DNA from: a virus
Direction: 5' to 3' (one strand)
Length of the DNA stretch: 20,664 bases
IMG/VR virus record: IMGVR_UViG_3300025896_000229
Span: 1-20,664 of that record
Under the pieces are notes generated by a model. That model was given only the letters and a program-made list of their open reading frames with translations, ran no database searches and was not told the origin of the DNA. Position 1 is the first letter of the stretch. Each line of letters starts with the position of its first letter. A program made the position numbers and the translations under genes. Below are positions 1 to 6,495 of the stretch, piece by piece.

Positions 1-52
1 GGCCAATGTAAATTTTGTTGTTGGTCAAGTTTGTGATTTTATAAATTTTCAT
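1..52 (-). CDS. GIY-YIG family endonuclease, N-terminal fragment cut by window edge
   Basis: The minus strand opens an ATG at 52 and reads MKIYKITNLTNNKIYIG before the window ends, so only 17 complete codons are visible. The pattern IYKITN, a short spacer, then KIYIG is the start of the GIY-YIG nuclease domain, with the two conserved tyrosine triads in the usual order about ten residues apart. GIY-YIG proteins in T4-like phages are mostly homing endonucleases (Seg and I-TevI families) that cut DNA of related phages and spread their own gene. Some free-standing relatives have other roles. It lies downstream of the 363-aa protein on the same strand and has its own late-type promoter octamer at 58-65, five bases from the ATG, with no ribosome site. 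The start is supported by this promoter and by the immediate match to the family N-terminus. The catalytic Arg and Glu lie outside the window. Confidence 0.72.
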   Translation of the reverse strand, partial: MKIYKITNLTNNKIYIG

Positions 53-57
53 AATAG

Positions 58-65
58 TATTTATG
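58..65 (-). promoter_or_regulatory. T4-late-like promoter octamer of the GIY-YIG gene
   Basis: Read on the minus strand this is CATAAATA followed by CTATT and then ATG. The sequence ATAAATACTATT matches the classic T4 late promoter consensus over 12 bases. T4 late transcription starts about six bases after the octamer, which here is the A of the start codon, so the predicted mRNA is leaderless. An inverted repeat AGTATTT/AAATACT (83-77 and 62-56) overlaps the octamer. Read-through RNA from upstream could fold there, just before the AUG. Confidence 0.6.
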
Positions 66-100
66 CTATATGGTAAAAATACTGGTGTTATGCTGTGCCA

Positions 101-1192
101 TTAATTGTCTGCCTTAGGTTTAACAAACACACCGCTAAGTGCCTGTCGTTGTGGAACAGTAACGCCACGATCAGTTGTGGTAGTTGCTTGGTTATTGATA
201 TACGGTCCTGCATTGGTTGCAGTAGTTGTCCATCCAGCTGATGTTGAATTGTCGGCGAGTCGGTACCATTTGTTTCCTCGATAAACAAATAGACGCTGTG
301 GCTGGAAGTCTGTTCTAACAAACAGCTCGCCCTGCCCTGGAGCACTAGGGAAACTTAAACCAGTTGCAATATTTGTAGTGTCTCCACTTTGCGCCACATG
401 CTCTGTTGTATTGACTGCAATTATAGAAGTACCAGTACCGTCAAATCCATTAATAACAGGAGCAAAGGTAGACGCTGTAAATTCAGTATTCTTATATCCA
501 GCTGCCGGAGTAATAACTTCTGCACTTGCAACAATAGCATTTGAAATAGCAATTTCCTTGTTGTAAGTACTGAGTGCATTTTTCAAACTGTTTTCATCTT
601 CTGGATCTCCCAGTAGGCTGCGATATTCTTGTGCATCATTGATAGGCGCTGCCTTGATGCGCCACAAGTGTGGCCACCAAGTTGGTCCAAAACCTTCTGC
701 TGAACGTGCAGAATCTTGAATAGCATAAAATTTATTGATACTCTTTGCATTGGCATCAAGTAGCAGGTCATCATTCAAGTGAGGTAATTCTAGTACGTCG
801 CCTGCCATGAGTTTGCGTCCAAGACGTTCTACCATTTCATTTGTATGGAATGTGATAAACAGCGTGTCAGCGTTTAAGAACAAACCAAATTGGCTCAAGT
901 CAAAGTCTTGGTCACTTACATTGTAAGTTCCACGTAATTCATAAACAGTTGTGTCATACACACGATCACGGTTTTCCATGAACAAGATGTCCTGTATGTC
1001 CATTTCATTGATTTCACCCTTTGCAGCCAAATTGGGCTTGGCAGGATCAGATCCATCTTCTACGGCTGCTGGTCCAAGATATTTGTGGATCAAGATTGAG
1101 GTGCCACCTGCACCCACAGCTTCTCGTATCAGGCGATCCTGATAGTAAAAGTCGTTTGTTTTAGCGTTCTTCCAAAGTGATAATTTAGGCAT
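101..1192 (-). CDS. T4-like virion structural protein, probably neck/tail region
   Basis: 363 aa. The first 190 residues look like a conserved structural protein known from marine T4-like phages: IHKYLGP near 36-42, ENRDRVYD near 73-80, YNVSDQDFDL near 90-99, a MAGDVLELPHL stretch near 129-139, and a Trp-rich WWPHLWRIKAAP near 172-183. I recall this type being annotated as a virion structural protein. The GDVLELP and WRIK segments may correspond to parts of neck protein gp14, but the usual gp14 signature is not obvious, so I give no symbol. Residues 281-314 (PGQGELFVRTD, RLFVYRGNKWYRL) match the P-G-x-W/F-x-x-T...W repeat seen several times in the sheath protein of this window. The start has a ribosome site (AGGA on the minus strand) and a late-type promoter 41 bases upstream. 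It is divergent from the rest of the structural cluster. Confidence 0.6.
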   Translation of the reverse strand: MPKLSLWKNAKTNDFYYQDRLIREAVGAGGTSILIHKYLGPAAVEDGSDPAKPNLAAKGEINEMDIQDILFMENRDRVYDTTVYELRGTYNVSDQDFDLSQFGLFLNADTLFITFHTNEMVERLGRKLMAGDVLELPHLNDDLLLDANAKSINKFYAIQDSARSAEGFGPTWWPHLWRIKAAPINDAQEYRSLLGDPEDENSLKNALSTYNKEIAISNAIVASAEVITPAAGYKNTEFTASTFAPVINGFDGTGTSIIAVNTTEHVAQSGDTTNIATGLSFPSAPGQGELFVRTDFQPQRLFVYRGNKWYRLADNSTSAGWTTTATNAGPYINNQATTTTDRGVTVPQRQALSGVFVKPKADN

Positions 1193-1232
1193 TGTTTCCT
1201 GTCCAGGTCCAAAAGGTCCTGTTTCTTAGTGT

Positions 1233-1240
1233 TATTTACC
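1233..1240 (-). promoter_or_regulatory. Late-type promoter for the 363-aa virion protein
   Basis: On the minus strand the sequence is CCGGTAAATAACACTAAG. The octamer GGTAAATA with its 3' extension ACACT is shared with the promoters of gp13 (2539) and gp19 (6466). The predicted start near 1227 gives a leader of about 35 bases with an AGGA ribosome site. It abuts the -35 box of the rightward sigma70 promoter, leaving only two bases between them. Confidence 0.6.
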
Positions 1241-1242
1241 GG

Positions 1243-1271
1243 TTGACAGACGTTCAAGGATAAGTTATAAT
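1243..1271 (+). promoter_or_regulatory. Perfect sigma70 promoter for the 405-aa unknown gene
   Basis: TTGACA at 1243-1248 and TATAAT at 1266-1271 are both exact consensus hexamers with the ideal 17-base spacer. The predicted start is near 1278, giving a leader of about 23 bases with GGAG at 1292-1295 before the ATG at 1301. A promoter this strong should be read by unmodified host RNA polymerase right after infection, which marks the downstream gene as early. Confidence 0.88.
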
Positions 1272-1300
1272 ACAGCATTGTCCCACTAAATGGAGTTAAA

Positions 1301-2518
1301 ATGGCTACTGCAACTAAGAAAAAACCTACCCTTGTAAGGAAAACACGGGTCACTGCCAAGCAAGTGAACGCTCATCGTACACGTGGTGGCGCCGCCAAAG
1401 ATTTTAGCCCATCATGGGAAGGCGCTGCCGAGTTTAACGAAGAACAGTTTACACGACAGTTCCGACGTTCAATGGACTATTATCGTCTTGAAACCAATAC
1501 CAAAACCCTGCGCCCAAAAGTAGCAGAGTGGATGGAAGCTAATGGCTACAAAAAGGATGCCATTAACGAATTCCGCAAGCTAAAAGACAGTAGAGTAAAC
1601 TCCACCTTGTGCGGGGTAGCCGCTTGTTTGGTGCGCGGCATGCCTCCTGTATACGAAGGTTTTAATAGTGGGCGTGACTCTGCAGAATGGTTAAAGGCTG
1701 AAATTGCCAAGGCCATGAAAGACGGCAAGAATGATATTGACGAGACTGAAACTGAAAAAGTTGTTCCAGTAGTAAAGAAGGAAACTATACAAGATCGCCT
1801 GGCAGAAAAGTTCAGCGAAACAATGGGCGATATTGAAGGCGCCATTGATGACTACATTACTGAAGGCAAAGATCCTAAAGTATTTCATCTCTTGTCTATT
1901 GCAAATATTGCAGTACAGTATTCGTCCAAGATTGTTGACTTGATTCAGCCTAGGATCAACGAACTAAACGAGTTGCTGGAAGGCAAGGACAGCCAACTAA
2001 TGGAAGCATACAAGCACTTGGGCAAGCGTGAAGTTAAGGCATACATTAAAATGTATGAAGCAATCATCAACGATGCAATGGCTTATAAGACTAGCAAAAT
2101 TGCAACTCGTGCTAAACCAAAACGCAAGCCAGTGCCACCAGAACGTCAAGTCAAGGGATTGAAGTACCTTAAGGAATTCGCAGAACTTGGACTTAAAAGT
2201 ATTAACCCAACTGAGATTCTCAACATGAGCGAGTTGTGGACTTACAATACCAAGACCCGCAAGTTGGGTCGCTTTGTAGTCAGCATGCACGGTGAGATGT
2301 CAATTAGTTTGCTGGGTGTCAAAGGTAGTGCTATCATTGGATTTGATGAAATCAAAAGCACTTGCAAAACTCTGCGTAAGCCAGCAGAAAAACTAGCCGA
2401 GCTCAAGACACAGGGCAAACCTGGACTTCGTAAGTTTATGGACTCTATTAAAAGTGTTGAGACTCGACTAAAAGGACGAATTAGTCCAGATACCATCCTG
2501 CTTCGCGCACTCAAGTAA
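1301..2518 (+). CDS. Unknown 405-aa phage protein, early-promoter driven
   Basis: I do not recognise this protein. The N-terminus (about 1-35) is basic and low in structure, rich in Lys, Arg and Thr. The middle (about 45-130) contains RQFRRSMDYYRLET and a NEFRKLKDSR helix region, followed by a charged linker near 140-160. Residues 160-280 look largely helical, and a second basic stretch (KPKRKPVPPERQ) lies near 269-280. The C-terminus has a compact segment around residues 310-350. There is no signal peptide or membrane segment, so it is probably cytoplasmic, and the basic patches would suit nucleic-acid binding (inference). The start is fixed by GGAG six bases upstream and by the perfect sigma70 promoter. 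Although flanked by structural genes, it has early rather than late control, so a role in host takeover or DNA metabolism is more likely than a virion role. Confidence 0.8.
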   Translation: MATATKKKPTLVRKTRVTAKQVNAHRTRGGAAKDFSPSWEGAAEFNEEQFTRQFRRSMDYYRLETNTKTLRPKVAEWMEANGYKKDAINEFRKLKDSRVNSTLCGVAACLVRGMPPVYEGFNSGRDSAEWLKAEIAKAMKDGKNDIDETETEKVVPVVKKETIQDRLAEKFSETMGDIEGAIDDYITEGKDPKVFHLLSIANIAVQYSSKIVDLIQPRINELNELLEGKDSQLMEAYKHLGKREVKAYIKMYEAIINDAMAYKTSKIATRAKPKRKPVPPERQVKGLKYLKEFAELGLKSINPTEILNMSELWTYNTKTRKLGRFVVSMHGEMSISLLGVKGSAIIGFDEIKSTCKTLRKPAEKLAELKTQGKPGLRKFMDSIKSVETRLKGRISPDTILLRALK

Positions 2519-2528
2519 GGACTTGCAA

Positions 2529-2561
2529 TGCAGTCTTCGGTAAATAACACTGGAGACTGCA
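2529..2561 (+). promoter_or_regulatory. Hairpin around the gp13 late promoter, sequestering the ribosome site
   Basis: TGCAGTCTTC (2529-2538) can pair with GGAGACTGCA (2552-2561) over ten base pairs with a single G-U. The 13-base loop is GGTAAATAACACT, so it begins exactly with the late promoter octamer. The 3' arm contains the gp13 ribosome site GGAG (2552-2555), seven bases from the ATG. RNA entering from upstream would carry both arms. RNA started at the late promoter (predicted near 2552) would lack the 5' arm. Confidence 0.7.
2539..2546 (+). promoter_or_regulatory. Late-type promoter octamer of gp13
   Basis: CGGTAAATAACACT is the same extended motif found at the 363-aa gene and at gp19. 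The predicted start six bases past the octamer (about 2552) leaves a leader of roughly 11 bases with GGAG at its very 5' end. The octamer sits in the loop of the hairpin at 2529-2561. Confidence 0.62.
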
Positions 2562-2562
2562 C

Positions 2563-3312
2563 ATGCAAAACAATACAACTTACCGTTCTAAAGCGGCAAA
2601 AACTATCGAGCTAATGCTTGGTGGTGGCTTAGTAGATGTCGAACTAGACAAAGAACACTACGACATGGCAATTGATAAAGCCATTGGAAAATATCGTCAG
2701 AGATCCAGCAGAGCAGTAGAAGAAAGCTTCATGCTACTAAATTTAACCGCTGGTAATAGTTCTTACACATTGCCAGACGAAGTTATTGACGTTAGAGTTG
2801 TTTATCGCTCCAGCGCAGGTGGTATTGGTACAACAAGCACAACGTTTGAACCGTTTGAAGCAGCCTACTTAAACATGTATATGCTCAACGCCGCACGTGG
2901 GCAAGGATTAGCATCATTTGAATTATACATGGGACAGCGTGAGTTGATGGCAACTATGTTTGGCGCCCATGTGACATTTACATGGAGTCAGACTAGTAAG
3001 TTATTGAATTTGCATCGTAATATCAAGGGTGAAGAATCAGTACTGCTACACACTTACAACTATCGCCCAGATGAATCCCTGTTACAGGATACTGGTTCGG
3101 GACCTTGGATTCGAGATTATGCAACAGCTACAGCAAAAATGATGCTTGGTCAGGCACGTAGCAAGTTTGCACAGTTGGCTGGCCCACAAGGTGGTGTTAC
3201 GTTAAACGGCACCGACCTAATTGCACAATCACAATCAGAGATAGAAAAGCTAGAAGACGATCTGAAAACGTTTGCTGATGGTGGCACGCCACTTGGCTTC
3301 ATCTTTGGCTAA
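2563..3312 (+). CDS. 13: Neck protein gp13 (T4-like)
   Basis: 249 aa. T4 gp13 forms, with gp14, the neck that seals the packaged head and joins it to the tail. The N-terminal part has a helical ELxKEHYDMAIDKAIGKYRQRSSRAVEESFMLL pattern (residues about 27-60), followed by YTLPDEVIDVRVVYR near 73-87. This order of a short helix bundle, then a TLP-D-x-V-x-D-V strand, is how I recognise gp13-type head-tail connector proteins of marine T4-like phages. The C-terminal third is helical, with IAQSQSEIEKLEDDLK near 221-236. It is shorter than T4 gp13 (about 309 aa) but close to the marine forms. Start: ATG seven bases after GGAG and just downstream of a late-type promoter, which fits its expected late expression. 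It is followed by a metabolic gene with its own early promoter. Confidence 0.72.
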   Translation: MQNNTTYRSKAAKTIELMLGGGLVDVELDKEHYDMAIDKAIGKYRQRSSRAVEESFMLLNLTAGNSSYTLPDEVIDVRVVYRSSAGGIGTTSTTFEPFEAAYLNMYMLNAARGQGLASFELYMGQRELMATMFGAHVTFTWSQTSKLLNLHRNIKGEESVLLHTYNYRPDESLLQDTGSGPWIRDYATATAKMMLGQARSKFAQLAGPQGGVTLNGTDLIAQSQSEIEKLEDDLKTFADGGTPLGFIFG

Positions 3313-3320
3313 ACGGTAAC

Positions 3321-3349
3321 TTGACTTGATCATGCACTTGTGTTAATAT
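3321..3349 (+). promoter_or_regulatory. Sigma70 promoter of the dNMP kinase, apparently leaderless
   Basis: TTGACT (3321-3326) and TAATAT (3344-3349) are separated by 17 bases, each one mismatch from consensus. The start of transcription expected 6-7 bases after the -10 box falls on the ATG at 3355. No Shine-Dalgarno sequence lies in the five bases between box and start codon. The promoter begins nine bases after the gp13 stop codon. Confidence 0.8.
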
Positions 3350-3354
3350 AGTGC

Positions 3355-3978
3355 ATGACTACACAAATTATTGGCATCTGCGGTTTTATTGGTTCTGGCA
3401 AAGACACTGCCGCAGATTATCTTGTAAACTTTCACGAGTTCCGTAGAGACTCATTTGCCGCTACCCTTAAAGATGCAGTTGCTGCCGTTTTTAATTGGGA
3501 TCGAGAATTGCTCGAAGGACGTACTAAACAGGCCCGTGAATGGCGCGAACAAGTAGACCCATGGTGGGCTGACCGTTTGAAGATGCCCGAACTTACTCCA
3601 CGTTTAGCACTGCAACTTTGGGGCACAGAAGTATGTCGTCGTGGCTTTCATGACGATATTTGGATTGCCAGCTTAGAAGCACGGCTACGGGACAGCAAGG
3701 ACAATATTGTTATTAGTGATTGCCGCTTTCCAAATGAAATCAACTCTATTAAACAAGCAGGTGGTAAAGTGGTCTGGGTGCAACGTGGCACATTACCGAG
3801 TTGGCATATCATGGCAGGCAAAGCTAACCACGGTGATATAGTTGCTGCTGAAAAACTCAAGCAACTTGGTATTCATGCCAGCGAAACTGCATGGGTTGGT
3901 ACTGAGTTTGACGCCATCATTGACAACAATGGCACAGTTGACGATTTGTATAATCGCATTGCATTGGTTGTCCGATAA
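3355..3978 (+). CDS. 1: Deoxynucleoside monophosphate kinase (T4 gp1-like)
   Basis: 207 aa. dNMP kinases phosphorylate dNMPs, in T4 including the modified hydroxymethyl-dCMP, to feed phage DNA synthesis in the host cytoplasm. The P-loop is GFIGSGKD at residues 10-17, right after the first beta strand IIGIC. NVVISDCRFPNE-type sequence (NIVISDCRFPNEI near 116-128) is the Walker B/substrate segment typical of this family, and QLWGTEVCRRGFHDDIWI near 87-104 corresponds to the conserved GTE-R-D-W block. Length is close to T4 gp1 (241 aa) but shorter. There is no ribosome site. The sigma70 promoter immediately upstream implies an early leaderless mRNA. It is unusual to find this gene between neck and sheath genes. 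Whether this phage has modified bases cannot be told from the kinase alone. Confidence 0.88.
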   Translation: MTTQIIGICGFIGSGKDTAADYLVNFHEFRRDSFAATLKDAVAAVFNWDRELLEGRTKQAREWREQVDPWWADRLKMPELTPRLALQLWGTEVCRRGFHDDIWIASLEARLRDSKDNIVISDCRFPNEINSIKQAGGKVVWVQRGTLPSWHIMAGKANHGDIVAAEKLKQLGIHASETAWVGTEFDAIIDNNGTVDDLYNRIALVVR

Positions 3979-3998
3979 ACTAGAAAATAGTGTTTACC

Positions 3999-4006
3999 GG
4001 TAAATA
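3999..4006 (+). promoter_or_regulatory. Distal late-type octamer before the sheath gene, within a palindrome
   Basis: GGTAAATA overlaps a perfect 12-base palindrome TTTACCGGTAAA (3993-4004). It is the first of two octamers before gp18. The second is at 4028. The palindrome may itself be a protein-binding site or simply reflect a near-match octamer (GGTAAACA) on the other strand. Confidence 0.5.
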
Positions 4007-4027
4007 GGCCCAGATTTAGTACTTTGC

Positions 4028-4035
4028 GCTAAATA
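4028..4035 (+). promoter_or_regulatory. Proximal late-type promoter of the tail sheath gene
   Basis: GCTAAATA lies 45 bases before the sheath ATG. The predicted start near 4041 gives a leader of about 39 bases with GGAG at 4067-4070. A small dyad AGGG/CCCT lies in the leader, and ATATCT/AGATAT (4033-4038, 4069-4074) could pair only in read-through RNA. Confidence 0.55.
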
Positions 4036-4079
4036 TCTTTGTAGAGGGTATGATCCCTTAGATTACGGAGATATATAAA

Positions 4080-6470
4080 ATGGCTCAATTAAGTTCCCCA
4101 GGTGTAAGTGTTTCGATTATTGACGAAAGCGCCTACGCATCTGCTGGCACTGGTACAGTTCCAGTTATTGTTTTAGCAACACGTTCTAATAAAACGTCAC
4201 CAGACGGTTCAGTTGCACAATACACCACTGCACCTTTTGCTAAAAAACCACTTATTGTTACAAGCCAACGCGAGTTGGTACAATTATATGGTGAACCAAA
4301 GTTCACTATTGTTGACGGTACACCTGTACACGGTCACGAATTAAACGAATACGGCTTGCTTGCCGCTTATTACTACCTTGGTATTGCTAACCGTGCTGTT
4401 CTAGTACGTGCAGACTTGAACATGGAAGAATTAGAGCCACAAGCATCTGCCCCAACTGGCCCAGCAACAAATGGCCAATATTGGTTAGATACTGGCGCAA
4501 GCTCGTTTGGCCTGTTTGAAGGCAATGGCACTACTTGGGTAGCCAAGTCAGTATATGTAACAGACGGCGAACCAGGCGCAGGCGAAGGTGCAGTAGGCGA
4601 TTATGCATTAGATGCAACCAGCATAGTTAAGACATTCTACAAAAAAGTAGCGACAGAAGCTGGCAGCGTATGGAAAGCAGTTACATCTGGCAACCTAAGC
4701 GCAACAGTTACAGTTGCCCCTCACTATTCTGTACCAACCCCAGGTAACGGCGCAGTCTGGTTTAAGACAACAAGTCCAAATTCTGGCTTGTCTTTAAAAG
4801 TTAAAAAATACAATGCTTCTACACAAAGCTGGACAGCACAAACTGTTGGCGCAGGAAATGTAGATCAGTTAGTTGGCTATACAGATAATGCAACGGCTAC
4901 CGCAGCATTTGGTACCAAGTTGGTAACCAACAGCATTTATATTCAGTTTGCAAATGCTAATAGAGCCGAATTTGAAATCAAGCGTTACAATGGTTCTACA
5001 TGGGCTACTCCTACAGCAAGTGCAAGCGATACAGCACCAACAGGCGCACTACCAGACGGCAAGTTATGGTATGATGCAGGTAGCCTGGTTGACATTTATG
5101 TCAAAGCAACAGTCAATGATACTCCAATTTGGAAAGCAGCCAGTCAAATTGATGTGAACACAGAAGAACCAACTGAACCAAATTTTGGTGATGTATGGGT
5201 TGACACAAATGACATGGCCAACTATCCAATGCTAAAAGTATGGGATGGCAGTGCTTGGGTAGGCAAAGACAATGCAGATCAAACAACACAAGATGGTGTT
5301 TTATTTGCTGACTTGACAGCCGACGCAGGTGATGTAACTGGCGCCGAAGGTGGCGCAAACGCCATGGACGATCAAGCTCCTAACCCAGCTTACTTCCCAG
5401 AAGGTATGTTGTTATGGAACAGTGCAGTAAGCTCTGGTAACGTAAAAGCATGGAATGCCGCAGAAGGTTTCTGGCAGACAGAATCTGGTAACGTTGATAG
5501 CGGCCCTAAAGCAGGCGCTCCTTACATGTTTGATAAAGCTCAACGCCGTGTAGTTGTTAAGCGTTTGCAAGCAGCATTGACAAGCGGTGACGAACTACGT
5601 GCAGAAACATTGACTTTCAACGTTATTGCAACGCCTGGTTATGTTGAGTGTATTGACGAGATGGTTACATTGAACTTGGATCGTAAAGAAACAGCGTTCG
5701 TTATTGCTGACACTCCAATGAAGTTAAGCAACAAGACTACTGATGTTGTTAACTGGAGTCTAGGTACACTAGCCGGTACAAACGGCGCAGACGGTTTAGT
5801 AACACGCAGCGGCAGCGCAGCGATTTATTACCCAAGCGGTTTGTCAACTGACTTGAGCGGTAATGATGTTGCAGTTCCTGCAAGTCACTCTGTTCTACGT
5901 GGCATTGCATACAACGACCAAATTGCTTATCCGTGGTTTGCTCCAGCTGGTTTGACACGCGGTGCTCTAAGTGGTATCAGTAACTTAGGTACCGTTAATG
6001 CTGAAAACGAATTTGTTCCATTGGCATTGAACCAAGGTCAACGTGATGCATTGTACGAAAAGAATGTTAACCCATTGGTTAACTTCCCGGGACAAGGTTT
6101 ATACATTTGGGGTCAAAAGACTCTATACCCAAGCAGCTCTGCACTTGACCGCGTTAACGTTGGTCGCTTGTTGGCTTACTTGCGTGAGCGTTTTGATGTA
6201 ATTGCTCGTCCGTTCATCTTTGAACCAAACGATCAACGCACACGTAATCGCATTTTAGGTGTGTTCAACGCCTTCTTAGCAGACATGTACTCTAAACGTG
6301 CAGTATATGACTTCTTGGTAGTTTGTGATGATACAAACAACACTCCTGCTCGAATTGATAGAAACGAGTTGTACATTGACGTGGCAATTGAGCCAGTTAA
6401 GGCAGCTGAATTTATCTACATTCCGGTTCGTGTTGTAAACACTGGCGCGATTGCCAATGGTACACGCTAA
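4080..6470 (+). CDS. 18: Tail sheath protein gp18 with a large repeat-bearing insertion
   Basis: 796 aa. The sheath forms the contractile outer sleeve of the tail and drives the tube through the host envelope. The N-terminus LSSPGVSVSIIDES is the standard sheath opening. NRAVLVRAD near 104-112 and the C-terminal block near 650-796 (YIWGQKTL, NVGRLLAYLRERFDVIARPFIFEPND, IPVRVV) are the conserved core that makes the helical sheath. It is longer than T4 gp18 (659 aa). The extra length lies at residues about 120-470, the region that in T4 forms the outward-facing domains. Here it holds five to six degenerate repeats of about 35 residues ending in Trp. ATG 4080 follows GGAG at 4067-4070. Two late-type octamers precede it, and its stop codon overlaps the octamer of the tube gene. 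Confidence 0.95.
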   Translation: MAQLSSPGVSVSIIDESAYASAGTGTVPVIVLATRSNKTSPDGSVAQYTTAPFAKKPLIVTSQRELVQLYGEPKFTIVDGTPVHGHELNEYGLLAAYYYLGIANRAVLVRADLNMEELEPQASAPTGPATNGQYWLDTGASSFGLFEGNGTTWVAKSVYVTDGEPGAGEGAVGDYALDATSIVKTFYKKVATEAGSVWKAVTSGNLSATVTVAPHYSVPTPGNGAVWFKTTSPNSGLSLKVKKYNASTQSWTAQTVGAGNVDQLVGYTDNATATAAFGTKLVTNSIYIQFANANRAEFEIKRYNGSTWATPTASASDTAPTGALPDGKLWYDAGSLVDIYVKATVNDTPIWKAASQIDVNTEEPTEPNFGDVWVDTNDMANYPMLKVWDGSAWVGKDNADQTTQDGVLFADLTADAGDVTGAEGGANAMDDQAPNPAYFPEGMLLWNSAVSSGNVKAWNAAEGFWQTESGNVDSGPKAGAPYMFDKAQRRVVVKRLQAALTSGDELRAETLTFNVIATPGYVECIDEMVTLNLDRKETAFVIADTPMKLSNKTTDVVNWSLGTLAGTNGADGLVTRSGSAAIYYPSGLSTDLSGNDVAVPASHSVLRGIAYNDQIAYPWFAPAGLTRGALSGISNLGTVNAENEFVPLALNQGQRDALYEKNVNPLVNFPGQGLYIWGQKTLYPSSSALDRVNVGRLLAYLRERFDVIARPFIFEPNDQRTRNRILGVFNAFLADMYSKRAVYDFLVVCDDTNNTPARIDRNELYIDVAIEPVKAAEFIYIPVRVVNTGAIANGTR
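4449..5477 (+). repeat. Degenerate ~35-aa Trp-ending repeats inside the sheath protein
   Basis: Five clear units and one weak one share the pattern P-x-x-x-G-x-x-W/Y-x-D/K-T ... hydrophobic strand ... G/N-S/T-x-W. They start near residues 124 (NGQYWLDTG ... TTWVAK), 219 (GNGAVWFKT ... QSWTAQ), 318 (PDGKLWYDAG ... PIWKAA), 362 (NFGDVWVDTN ... SAWVGK) and 432 (PEGMLLWNSA ... GFWQTE). A weaker unit lies near 160-200 (VGDYALDAT ... SVWKAV). They diverge in DNA as well as protein, so they are old rather than recent tandem copies. One more copy ends the 363-aa virion protein on the opposite strand. Confidence 0.75.
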
Positions 6471-6473
6471 ATA
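6466..6473 (+). promoter_or_regulatory. Late-type promoter of the tail tube gene, overlapping the gp18 stop
   Basis: CGCTAAATAACACT matches the extended motif at gp13 and the 363-aa gene. The gp18 TAA (6468-6470) is part of the octamer. The predicted start near 6479 gives a leader of about 17 bases carrying AGGAG at 6482-6486, ideally spaced from the ATG at 6496. Confidence 0.65.
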
Positions 6474-6495
6474 ACACTAACAGGAGACACATAAA

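Noticed and set aside
1198-1250. Possible stem GACAGG/TCTGTC (minus strand) hiding the ribosome site of the 363-aa gene, like that at gp13
   Set aside because: Only six pairs including a wobble and a long loop, so too weak to claim without covariation.
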